This document shows, piece after piece, positions 1-7,700 of a DNA stretch of 22,098 bases (within the stretch, counting starts at the first letter, position 1; each line of letters opens with the position of its first letter). The notes beneath the pieces were generated by a model that worked only from the letters and a program-made list of their open reading frames with translations, had not been told where the DNA came from and did not search any database. Origin of the DNA: Euryarchaeota archaeon UBA59. Lineage in GTDB: Archaea; Thermoplasmatota; Poseidoniia; Poseidoniales; Thalassarchaeaceae. The DNA lies in contig DAVI01000012.1 in the NCBI GenBank assembly GCA_002505495.1, forward strand, positions 1-22,098, read 5' to 3'. A program made the translations under genes and the position numbers.

Positions 1-135
1 CATGGCACCGCCATCGAGACGGAATATATGACCGTCACCTTTGGCAATCCCGGGGCCGCAGAACAATTGAGCCACGATGGAATGGTCTGGCCCCTCCTCA
101 TCATACTCGTTCGAACGGCCCTGTCATGCCGTTAA
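1..135 (+). CDS. C-terminal end of an unidentified protein (partial)
   Basis: Frame 1 is open from the first base to a TAA at 133-135, giving the last 44 residues of a protein that begins outside the window. The third codon positions are rich in G and C, like the clear genes further along. The tail contains a hydrophobic run (PLLIILV) just before the end. No family can be named from so short a piece. It would converge on the tRNA gene 26 bases away. A minus-strand frame opening at 104 is also unbroken to the edge, so the strand is not certain. Confidence 0.35.
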   Translation, partial: HGTAIETEYMTVTFGNPGAAEQLSHDGMVWPLLIILVRTALSCR

Positions 136-161
136 TTTGTTCGCAGTACAGCGTTCATGAT

Positions 162-244
162 GCAGAGGGCAGGATTTGAACCTGCGAACCACTGAGGACT
201 GCGATCTGAACGCAGCGCCGTTGACCAAGCTTGGCGACCCCTGC
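162..244 (-). tRNA. tRNA-Leu (anticodon CAG)
   Basis: On the minus strand this folds as a class II tRNA of 83 nt. The acceptor arms GCAGGGG and CCTCTGC pair with one G-U. The D stem is GCC/GGC. The anticodon stem CTGCG/CGCAG holds the loop TTCAGAT with anticodon CAG. A long variable arm follows, then a T arm GCAGG/CCTGC with loop TTCAAAT. The long variable arm and CAG anticodon fit leucine. The CCA end is not encoded, so it must be added after transcription. No intron is seen. Confidence 0.95.
215..235. repeat. 21-base sequence shared by the two tRNA-Leu genes (copy 1)
   Basis: This stretch spans the D arm of tRNA-Leu(CAG) and is identical to 16973-16993 in tRNA-Leu(UAA), in the same orientation. 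It reflects shared leucine identity sequence, and it is the longest exact repeat I noticed across the window. Confidence 0.85.
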
Positions 245-426
245 TTGAATGACATTCCAGCGTAACATGGCCTTGAAGGCAACGGCGGGTGGAGGTCAGA
301 GGAAGTTCAATCGATTTTCTTCCACCGTCAGCCGCCCCTAGGTGCCCACTCAATCCACACCGAACCACCCTCATTTAATCGAGTACATTTCGGCTACAAA
401 GTCCAGTCAGGTGAGGTCGTAAAGTA
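245..426. promoter_or_regulatory. Spacer between tRNA-Leu(CAG) and the winged-helix gene; possible promoter at 373-379
   Basis: No gene is seen here. An AT-rich ATTTAAT at 373-379 lies about 48 bases before the TTG start at 427 and could be an archaeal TATA element, which would place transcription start near 400, just before the GGTGAGG ribosome binding site at about 410-416. No convincing TATA element was found for the tRNA on the opposite strand. This is pattern reading only. Confidence 0.25.
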
Positions 427-918
427 TTGAACCACTCCACGGATGCAGATGGAAATGAGAGTCGGTTCGCGGGGAATCCATATAGCAGCGACGACAGTAG
501 GAGTCCGTTATCGGGTGGGAAAGTGGCTACTGAGATTCCGACGGATGCGCTCACTGTGAATGGCTATCCGAAGACTGTGGCCGCTGTTGTCTCCGCTCTC
601 TCCGCTGAGGCGCCCTTGACACTTCGCCAAATATCCCGGCGTACAAACCTCTCCAACACCCAAATCTCAAGTGGTCTACGGCAGTGTAGATTCCACGGTT
701 GGGTAACCTCATCCCAAGGTAAGGGAGCTGGTCGTGGAAGGCCCGCACATTTGTGGAAGTTGACACTTCACCCCATTGAGTTGATTCGGGGGATTGATTC
801 GGAGGTCAGACGAGAACACACTCTTCTCTCTGATGCGATGACTAATCTTTCTCGCGTGCGCGAGCGCGCGGAAGCCGAGGGGGAATACTGGATTGATGAC
901 AATCAAAGAGAGAATTGA
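427..918 (+). CDS. Winged helix-turn-helix transcriptional regulator
   Basis: The 163-residue protein has a hydrophilic, probably disordered N-terminus (1-45). A winged helix-turn-helix follows at about 47-113: helices around YPKTVAAVVSALS and LTLRQISRRTNLSN, a recognition helix near TQISSGLRQC, and a basic wing GRGRPAHLWKLT typical of MarR/ArsR-like folds. The C-terminal 45 residues are charged and helical and could dimerise. The start is TTG; it is favoured by GGTGAGG at about 410-416 and by the absence of any in-frame ATG before the DNA-binding domain. The next gene overlaps its end by 23 bases, so the two are probably co-translated and the membrane protein may be its target or sensor partner. 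The ligand and operator are unknown. A GTG start at 522 is the alternative. Confidence 0.75.
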   Translation: MNHSTDADGNESRFAGNPYSSDDSRSPLSGGKVATEIPTDALTVNGYPKTVAAVVSALSAEAPLTLRQISRRTNLSNTQISSGLRQCRFHGWVTSSQGKGAGRGRPAHLWKLTLHPIELIRGIDSEVRREHTLLSDAMTNLSRVRERAEAEGEYWIDDNQREN

Positions 919-1183
919 AACACTGAAAGGATGGAAGTTCGGAATTGCTGGTGGTGGGGTCTTCGCCTTGGCTTATTGGGTGTTCATGGAATCCTCACTG
1001 CCTCCGCTGGCAAACTGCTCCTACCTTGCGAGTCCTGGGACTGACTTTCTGGCTGTCTTCGGCGCCTGCCTTTGCATCTGGAGAGGAAGAACCCACGACG
1101 ACTTGGTGGTCTCTGGCTTCGGCGCCTGCGTGGTCGTCATCCACGCACTCCAATTCTTGGTTGGTAAAACCGGCCTCTTCTGA
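896..1183 (+). CDS. Small three-helix membrane protein of unknown function
   Basis: This 95-residue protein has a basic, amphipathic N-terminus (MTIKERIETLKGWK) followed by three likely membrane helices at about 13-31, 49-62 and 70-89. The short loop RGRTHDD between helices two and three is charged. I do not recognise a family. The ATG at 896 is chosen over the TTG just before it at 893. It overlaps the preceding winged-helix gene by 23 bases in another frame, which argues for coupled expression. Helices two and three both contain FGAC, encoded by a 13-base direct repeat exactly 60 bases apart. Cellular role: probably inner membrane; a sensor or anchor for the regulator is conjecture. Confidence 0.6.
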   Translation: MTIKERIETLKGWKFGIAGGGVFALAYWVFMESSLPPLANCSYLASPGTDFLAVFGACLCIWRGRTHDDLVVSGFGACVVVIHALQFLVGKTGLF

Positions 1184-1377
1184 GATTGCCAGCAAGAGCA
1201 GGCAATTCAGCCAACGGTCTGAGAAATTGGCAACCCCGTCGGCTGAATGGGGTACCATGGATGCAATGGCTTGATTATTTGTCGGCATCGGACTAACCCG
1301 AATTCTGAGATTCTTACCAGATGGTCTAGACAATCGTTATACCGAAGGACCATGGTTGCTGTCCGGGCTCGTATGAC

Positions 1378-1390
1378 ATTGAATATCAAT
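1378..1390. promoter_or_regulatory. Inverted repeat ATTGA-N3-TCAAT, possible operator
   Basis: A perfect 5-base inverted repeat with a 3-base spacer lies immediately upstream of an AT-rich TATA-like stretch (1401-1409) and about 50 bases before the ribbon-helix-helix gene at 1442. Ribbon-helix-helix proteins often bind short palindromes in their own promoters, so autoregulation is a reasonable inference. The repeat is short and could be chance. Confidence 0.3.
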
Positions 1391-1400
1391 CGTCAGACAG

Positions 1401-1409
1401 GATAATATA
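1401..1409 (+). promoter_or_regulatory. Candidate TATA element for the ribbon-helix-helix gene
   Basis: GATAATATA stands out in the 258-base spacer 1184-1441. Its distance of about 33-40 bases to the ATG at 1442 would give a very short leader carrying the GAGG at 1431-1434. The rest of the spacer shows no gene. Confidence 0.35.
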
Positions 1410-1441
1410 GTGACACTTCAACCGGAAAATGAGGCAATGGG

Positions 1442-1813
1442 ATGTCGGGTCCGAGTCAAATGGTGTCGCTGCGACTGACCGAGGAGGAGATTCTCGAGTT
1501 GGACCGGCGCATCGGATTCGACGGCATGCGCAACCGTTCAGATGTTCTCAGGCGAGGACTCCACAAGTTGCTCGACGAGACCGCATCACCAGATGCGGGC
1601 CGCCGAATCACCATCCGCGTGGGAAAAGCCGTTGCTCAACACCTTCAGTATCTGGAGGAACTGGCAGGAATAGACGCTAGTTCGGCTGCTGGGCTCGGAA
1701 TTGCACTCCTACTTGAGCAGAAAACCGCCGAAATGACGGCAACGCTAGACGGTGCCCAGAAGTTGCTCGACGAGGTTGAGCAGCGGGGCCAACATCAGGA
1801 TCATATCGAATAA
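1442..1813 (+). CDS. Ribbon-helix-helix (CopG-like) DNA-binding protein, apparently tandem
   Basis: The 123-residue protein opens with a classic ribbon-helix-helix: strand MVSLRLT (7-13), helix one EEEILELDRRIG (14-25), then the turn NRSDV and helix two to about 46. A second segment at 54-95 repeats the pattern, with strand RITIRVG, helix KAVAQHLQYLEELAG and helix SSAAGLGIALLLEQK, so the chain may hold two such units. The C-terminus (95-123) is a helical, charged tail. The ATG at 1442 is preceded by GAGG at 1431-1434. No toxin-like gene lies beside it, so a general regulator is more likely than an antitoxin. It is followed by the C-rich spacer before the helicase gene. Confidence 0.75.
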   Translation: MSGPSQMVSLRLTEEEILELDRRIGFDGMRNRSDVLRRGLHKLLDETASPDAGRRITIRVGKAVAQHLQYLEELAGIDASSAAGLGIALLLEQKTAEMTATLDGAQKLLDEVEQRGQHQDHIE

Positions 1814-2109
1814 ACAAGGGTGAGAAAAGTGAGCGATGGGATGCACACGAAGAACACAGGGGGGGGTCGAAAGGCCCCTCCCACCCCTACCTTGGGCTTG
1901 TTCAACATTCGACAGCGGGCGAGACTCGCGGTCCTTTCGAATCCAAACACCCCCGTCCCTGCGTATGCGGGGACCCCCATCACTGATGATCTCTGAATCG
2001 TCATTACCCCCGCCCCCTTCGGGGGGCACCCCCGAATGGTTCTGGCCGACAGGCTGAATCCCCTCCGAGACCCAACCTTATTGGAGGGTCGCTCGACAGG
2101 CGGCTTTCC
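1814..2109. other. C-rich spacer with three hairpins upstream of the helicase gene
   Basis: No gene is seen in these 296 bases. On the + strand it holds eight runs of four or more C and one run of eight G (1859-1866). Three hairpins can be drawn: GGGG/CCCC at 1863-1878, GTCCCTGC-GTAT-GCGGGGAC at 1955-1974 (one G-T pair) and GCCCCC-TTCG-GGGGGC at 2012-2027, a perfect stem on a UUCG-type tetraloop. The minus strand is therefore G-rich and could form quadruplexes. ACCTTATT near 2073-2080 may be the TATA element for the helicase gene, implying an almost leaderless transcript. Confidence 0.5.
2012..2027. repeat. Perfect 6-bp hairpin with TTCG loop
   Basis: GCCCCC and GGGGGC flank the tetraloop TTCG. 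UUCG-capped GC stems are exceptionally stable in RNA. It sits between the ribbon-helix-helix gene and the helicase gene, so it could end the upstream transcript, although no T-run follows. Confidence 0.5.
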
Positions 2110-4152
2110 GTGACCGATGCTGACTTCGTTAGGGTTCCTAACTTTCTTGCCCACGATGAGTTGAGGCCGGGCCAAGACGAGATGATTGAGGCCGCTCACG
2201 AAGCCTTCGCCGGCTCTGGTAGCCACCTTGCCGCGGCTCCGACTGGAATCGGTAAGACCGCGGCTGCACTATCTGCCGCGTTGGATGTCGCCGCGATGTC
2301 ACCGAACCGGCGAATCATCTTCTTTCTGACAGGTCGGCAATCGCAGCATCGCATAGTTGTGGAGACCGTTCGAGAAATCAATTCTCGTCGCCCTTCTGAG
2401 CAGCGAAAGATCGGTCTTGTCGACCTCGTTGGTCAACAATCGATGTGCATCGATGAAATCCGCTTCGAATTCTCATCCCTCTTCTCTCGCCTATGCGCTG
2501 AAAAGCGCTCCAACAGAAAATGCATCCCCTACCTACAGGAGTCTGATGGTCTGCAGCTCAAAGTCCTGGAAGACCCACTCCATGTGAGCGAACTGGTCGA
2601 AGTAGCCCGAAAGTACACCCAAGACGGTCGCGCCAAACCGACCTGTCCATGGAAGGTCGCCCGCGAGGCAGCGAGTTCGGCGGACATCGTGGTCTGCGAC
2701 TACAACCACCTGTTCCACGACCGAGTGAGGGAGGCTTCACTGAAGGCTATGGGAATTGACTTGGGAGAGGTCATTCTCGTTGTTGACGAGGCGCACAATC
2801 TACCAAATCGAATTACTCAGGGAATGAAGCGCGTACTTACCAGCGACCTGATTCTAACCGCCCGTTTGGAATTGGAGGAATATGTAGAGACTCTGGAAGA
2901 GGCTTCGGATGACGCCGCAAACTTAGGCACTCACCGAATGCGGCGCACCCTCGCCGCCCTCGAGAGAATTCGCACCGACATCCTCGCTTGGATGAGAGTT
3001 CAGTCTCAAGCCTTGGTCAAAGAGGACTCCGATGAGTCCAGAGTGCCCAACTCGGACCTCCTAGAGGTGCTGAATTCGGCCCTTCAGGCGGACTTGGAGG
3101 CGACTCCTCTCCGCCTCGATGAAATCGCAGCAATCCTCTCTGAAGTCAGGATAGAGATTGATCCCGACTTGGACGAAGATAAGGATAGTGCCTCTGAAAG
3201 GCTCAGTGAACTTCTCAATCTGTTACAACGGCTGGGTGAAAGTTCTGCGCTCGCACTCGTCTTCTCTCACGGAGTAGGGGACAGCCCCAAGGTGACGACC
3301 CATCTTCTCGACCCGGGTATAGTCTCAGGCCCGATATTCGATGCAGTTGCAGGCTCGCTCCTCATGTCTGGGACTCTCACACCCCCCGAGATGTACGGTG
3401 AACTGCTAGCCCTTCCAAAGGAGAGACATCTCACGATGAGAGAATATCCTTCGCCCTTCCTGTCAGACAAGCGCCCCGTCGCAGCTGCTGCGGGAGTGAC
3501 CAGCCAGTACAACCGGAGAGGGGCCCAGAACACCAAGAAGATCAGAGACCACATTCACATCATTCTCCAAGAAACTCCTGGGCATGTAGCGGTCTTCGCT
3601 CCATCGTACGCCCTTCTGAATGAAATCGTCGGTGAGGAGGTTTGGCACGGCCGGAGAGTCCTCATGGAAGAGCCCGGCTGGAGCAAAAATCGAATTGACG
3701 CTCTGTTGCGTGACCTTGAGATGGCGCGCAGCGCTGGCGAGCGGATTCTGTTGGCCGGAGTGTATGCCGCGAAGTTGGCAGAAGGCATCGATTACCAACG
3801 AAACCTACTGGATGCCGTGGTCTGCATCGGCCTGCCACTCGCTCCGCCCTCCGAGGAGTTGAACGCTCGCAAGGAGTACTACGAGGACCGGTTCGGGCGT
3901 GAGCGTTCCTACAGGTGGGCTGTACAGCAACCTGCAGTGAACTCCGTGATGCAGGCGATGGGGAGACCGATTCGCAAGATGGGTGACCGCGCCTTCATTC
4001 TCCTGTTGGAGGATAGATTGCTTCAGCCACGCTTCCGGCGGCTTTTGCCAGAGAATCTCAATCTTCTCACCTGCCCGGACGTCGATACCACCCGCAGGCA
4101 TGTCAAGCGGTTCTTCAAGCGGCATCCAAATCCTGCTGTCGGGACGGAATGA
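2110..4152 (+). CDS. xpd: XPD/Rad3-family superfamily 2 DNA helicase with Fe-S cluster
   Basis: This 680-residue protein is a 5'-to-3' DNA helicase of the XPD/Rad3 group, used in DNA repair. Visible motifs are a RPGQ-type N-terminal motif at 19-22, Walker A APTGIGKT at 43-50, and the Walker B box DEAH at 226-229. Four cysteines (C113, C129, C138, C179) lie between motifs Ia and II, the spacing expected for the 4Fe-4S cluster of archaeal XPD. MSGTLTPPEMY marks motif III/IV, and QAMGRPIRKMGD marks motif VI. The start is GTG at 2110; no in-frame upstream start exists close by and GGAGGG lies rather far upstream, so a near-leaderless transcript is likely. It overlaps or abuts the next gene. Bacterial DinG is the alternative family, but the DEAH box and size favour XPD. 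Confidence 0.93.
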   Translation: MTDADFVRVPNFLAHDELRPGQDEMIEAAHEAFAGSGSHLAAAPTGIGKTAAALSAALDVAAMSPNRRIIFFLTGRQSQHRIVVETVREINSRRPSEQRKIGLVDLVGQQSMCIDEIRFEFSSLFSRLCAEKRSNRKCIPYLQESDGLQLKVLEDPLHVSELVEVARKYTQDGRAKPTCPWKVAREAASSADIVVCDYNHLFHDRVREASLKAMGIDLGEVILVVDEAHNLPNRITQGMKRVLTSDLILTARLELEEYVETLEEASDDAANLGTHRMRRTLAALERIRTDILAWMRVQSQALVKEDSDESRVPNSDLLEVLNSALQADLEATPLRLDEIAAILSEVRIEIDPDLDEDKDSASERLSELLNLLQRLGESSALALVFSHGVGDSPKVTTHLLDPGIVSGPIFDAVAGSLLMSGTLTPPEMYGELLALPKERHLTMREYPSPFLSDKRPVAAAAGVTSQYNRRGAQNTKKIRDHIHIILQETPGHVAVFAPSYALLNEIVGEEVWHGRRVLMEEPGWSKNRIDALLRDLEMARSAGERILLAGVYAAKLAEGIDYQRNLLDAVVCIGLPLAPPSEELNARKEYYEDRFGRERSYRWAVQQPAVNSVMQAMGRPIRKMGDRAFILLLEDRLLQPRFRRLLPENLNLLTCPDVDTTRRHVKRFFKRHPNPAVGTE

Positions 4153-4205
4153 GTGCGCGAAGCCTTCAATGGGGTCGGATGGAACGGCAGGGGTGGGTGA
4201 AGAGC

Positions 4206-4676
4206 ATGGAGTGGCATCGGTTTGAGGTCGAGGCGGATGAGGACTCCGCAGGCGAGAGGGTGGAACCCATACCTCACATCGGGCTCAGTGCAAGCCCTGA
4301 GATGCTGCACGACCGATTCCTCTCCGACCTTGGGCACCTTCAGGACATTCACGATAAGCATCAACATTGGCTCGGGGGGAACTTCGCAGCAGTAGAACAG
4401 AATTTCGACAAATCCGCCCGAGTGTTGCGTACCGAAGCGATGCTAGACCGGTTCGAAGGCCGTTCTGAAGACGGCGTTCTGATACTGCCCCTACACGGCT
4501 GCGAGTTGTCTGGAGTCAACGTCGAAATCGGCGAAATTGATGGCCATACCATCATCAAACTAAATCTGGAGGGCCGCGAGGGTCTCGAATTGGAGCAGGC
4601 GTTCGCCCTACCTCTCGGCAGCGGACTTGAGTCAGCCATCTGGTCGGCAGGCGAGCTGCACCTTCACCTCCGTTGA
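4206..4676 (+). CDS. Protein of unknown function coupled to the XPD gene; Hsp20-like C-terminus possible
   Basis: The product is 156 residues from ATG 4206. GGTGA at 4196-4200, five bases before it, matches the ribosome binding sites of other genes here. An in-frame ATG at 4149 overlaps the helicase stop as ATGA and would add 19 residues; I prefer 4206 but cannot exclude it. Residues about 30-85 look helical and charged, with several His. Residues about 89-156 look like beta strands and end in SAIWSAGELHLHLR, which recalls the final strands of an alpha-crystallin/CS fold (A..~GEL.L.L). That resemblance is weak and no family is named. Translation with the helicase suggests a helper or partner role in DNA repair, which is inference. 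Confidence 0.6.
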   Translation: MEWHRFEVEADEDSAGERVEPIPHIGLSASPEMLHDRFLSDLGHLQDIHDKHQHWLGGNFAAVEQNFDKSARVLRTEAMLDRFEGRSEDGVLILPLHGCELSGVNVEIGEIDGHTIIKLNLEGREGLELEQAFALPLGSGLESAIWSAGELHLHLR

Positions 4677-4681
4677 ACCGC

Positions 4682-4695
4682 TGGCCGTCAGGCCA
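4682..4695. terminator. Small hairpin between convergent genes
   Basis: TGGCC-GTCA-GGCCA forms a 5-bp stem starting five bases after the stop of the + strand gene. The spacer to the convergent surface gene is only 76 bases. A second weak stem CGGTG/CACCG (4743-4758) overlaps the stop of the minus-strand gene. Neither has a clear T-run, so terminator function is a guess. Confidence 0.25.
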
Positions 4696-4752
4696 ACTCA
4701 ACACACTGAGCCTTGGTTACTCTGTTCCAGAGTGGCCGTTGTCGGTGTGAAC

Positions 4753-7700
4753 TCACCGGATTGGGATGTCCTGCATCACTTCAATCTCGTTGAGAATGCG
4801 AGCAAGTGCCTCTTGTGCCTGACTCTTGTGAGCCTCTCCCATCTCGTGCCGTGAATACCTCGCCTCCTCGAAAACGCTGTCAAGCGCGACGAGCGACTCC
4901 TCGTTGATTGGTAGTGCCTTGCGAATTGCCATCTCGAATTCCCGGACAGTCTCGAAGTCACGCCGTAGGAAGCGGTGCTTCATGAGAATCGCACAGAGGC
5001 TCTCGTAACAGTTGAAGATGGCCTCTCGGAACTCATCTCCTGCTGCCAGCAACTCTGCGGTGTAAGCGAATATGTCAGCCAGTTCAGAAAGAGCCGATTG
5101 CTTGCGGCGGCGCCAGTAGACGGCGAACACCACGAGTCCGAGGATTGCGGCGGCTACACCACCGTAAATCCAGGCCATCTTGCCCTCCTCCACGATTGAT
5201 GCGGAGAGAACGGTCACTGCGATGGTCGTCTCCAACCGTATCCTGTCATCCTCTGCCACCTTTTCGTCGGTTGAGTTGATCTGCACCCAGAGTTCACCAT
5301 AGGTGGCCTTGTCGCCGTAGGGCGCCATCGGAGGCACCGAGACGAACTCGAACCAGAATGAACCGTTGGCCGAGGTCCGACCGGTCAGGGTTCTGCTTAG
5401 TTCAAACGAGTCGTTGTACAGCATCGCTGTCACGGTGATGTCGTCGACTGGTAGTTCGGTGTCGCGTGCCGTCGCCTTGACCCACGCTATCACTCGGTCG
5501 CCCTGGAAGGGTACTATCTCGACGCCGGTTTCGAAGTCGACCGGGATGACCACGAAGATGCTGATGTTGGTCTGCCCACTGTTGAAGAATCTGCTGCCGT
5601 TCTCCGCCGCGAATAGTCGCAGGGTGTTGTCACCCGCCGGCATGAATTGAGGTGCGGTCAACTCGATTCTGAAGTTGCCATCGCCGGTCCAAATCACTCG
5701 GTCGCTGATTCCCAAGTCGGTCTGGTTCCAATACAGGACCAAGTCAAGGTTCTCGACCGGGTTTCCAGAGCCACCCAGCTCGAGGATTCTGCCCTCAATG
5801 ATGATTGGATGCAGCGACTGCGAGCGGATGATAGTGTTACCACCATCGACTAGCTGCCATGAGATGTCCGACCAAGTCGTCAGGGTTACCGTCTGGTTGG
5901 ATGCGAGCCACGATGACTCTCCAGCGAAGTGAGCGCTCAGGGTGTGGTCGCCGCGAGCGGAGACCATGTCGATTGGAACGAGCAACACAAACTCGCCGTT
6001 TTCGTCCGTGGTCACCGTATCGAGGAAAACGCCGTCAAGCAGAATGTCAACGCTGCGAGCGTCGATTCCCGGCAATCCGAGCGCATCTGAGTCATACAGA
6101 CGCCCACTCACATTCCAGAACATGCCGCGTGTCGACTGCCCATTGTCCTCCGCCACCAGCAATATCGCCGAGTGGTGGGCGACCCAGATGGTGCCGTTGG
6201 CGCTACCATCTCTGTACCAGCCTTGCGCGGGCGCGTATATCTCGATGTCATGCGAGCCGAGAGAGGTCTCGCCGGGAACTGTCCAGGTAATCACCCAGAC
6301 GCCGTCGATGTCGGAGTAGGTCGGACTTCCAAGGATTGGTATCCCATCGATTCTCACCTCGATGCTGTGGTTGTTGATCCAACCATCTGGCAAGTTGTCA
6401 CGAATCGTGCCCTGAATCACCAAATCGTCGTTGATTGCAATCTCGGTTGGAATCGCCAGTGCGATGTTGATCTGGCTGTAGACATTCCACGAGGTGTTGG
6501 TCTCGGAGGGCAGGTAGAAGATGGTGCCGGCGAAGCGGACCTCCATGCTCTGCGGACCGAGAGGCGAGTCCTGCGGTACCGGGTAGAATATTTGGAAGTG
6601 GCCTTGGTCGTCCGAAGTCACATTGGTGAGCCATTGGTTGTCGAACCACACTTCGAGTGTCTGATTCACCAGCGGATTGTCGACGATGTCGTAGAGATTG
6701 CCGTCAAGTATCAGTTGACCCTCTCTGTCAATGTCGCCGCCTCCACCGCTCAAGATGATGTAGGTGGGCACACTCACATTCACGAACTGGTCAACCGAAC
6801 TGTTGAGGTAATACTCCGGGTTGGTAGCGTCTCCTTGGCCTATCGGGTCGACCCACATGAAGCCGCCTCGGAAGATGATGGTCACGAGGTGGGCTCCAGC
6901 AGCGGTATCCTCTGGCAGAGTGTACATCATGCTGTAAGTTCCGGTCGTGGCGTTTGTCTCGATGTAGGCGCCGGTGTCCTCTCCATCCACTGAGAGGTGT
7001 AGCACACCCGCCTTGTCGAGTCCCGATTCCTGCAAGACTTGGCCCCACTCATCTAGTAGAGTCCCGTTGACATAGATGGTCTTGCCAGCGATGAACTCGC
7101 CTTCGACTGAATCGATGGTGATGACTGTTGGCGCTAGTATGACGACATATGCTGAGTCTGCATCACCGAGAACTCCGGTGGGTCCTGCCAATCCACCGTA
7201 AGAGGCGTTCAGGAGAAGTGGGCCAGGTGAAGTTGAGGCTGGAACATTGAGCAGAGCCCATGCAGATCCGTTGGAGTCCGTGACCACCGTGGTCGAGATG
7301 TTCAATGACGCGAACTCGATGATGATGGTTGCGTTTGCAATCGGCGCGAGAGTGTTGTCCTGCAACGTCACCCGTATGCTCACATTGTCACCTCTGACAG
7401 TACGATAGTCGGGATCGAGACTTATCGGTTCGGCAATCTGCAAGACCGAGAAGCCGCGGCTGTAGAAGGTATTGTTTCCACTTGAGCCGAGGTAGTAGTT
7501 CACAGTCGGCGTGTATGAGGTGGTCAGCGTGTGGTTACCGCGTGGGAAGTCGGTCGAGAGGGTCACGACAGCAGTCCACGAACCATCGGCCTGCGCAATC
7601 GCGTTGCTGACTGAGAAGGTGGTGCTGAATCCGTCAATGTTCAACTGAACCTGAGGTAACAATCCGGTGCCGTCCCTAGAGATGATTCCCGAGCCGTTGT

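Noticed and set aside
945..1274. Alternative + strand frame rich in Trp and Ser over the small membrane protein
   Set aside because: It lacks a ribosome binding site and a plausible fold; the frame starting at 896 gives clean membrane helices and overlaps its partner gene.
1442..1813. Toxin-antitoxin reading of the ribbon-helix-helix gene
   Set aside because: No small toxin gene of a known family lies next to it; the upstream gene encodes a membrane protein and the downstream stretch is non-coding.
1945..1980. GTCCCTGCGTATGCGGGGAC hairpin resembling the core of a type I-E CRISPR repeat
   Set aside because: Only one copy is present, with no regular spacers and no cas genes; it is treated as a lone hairpin.
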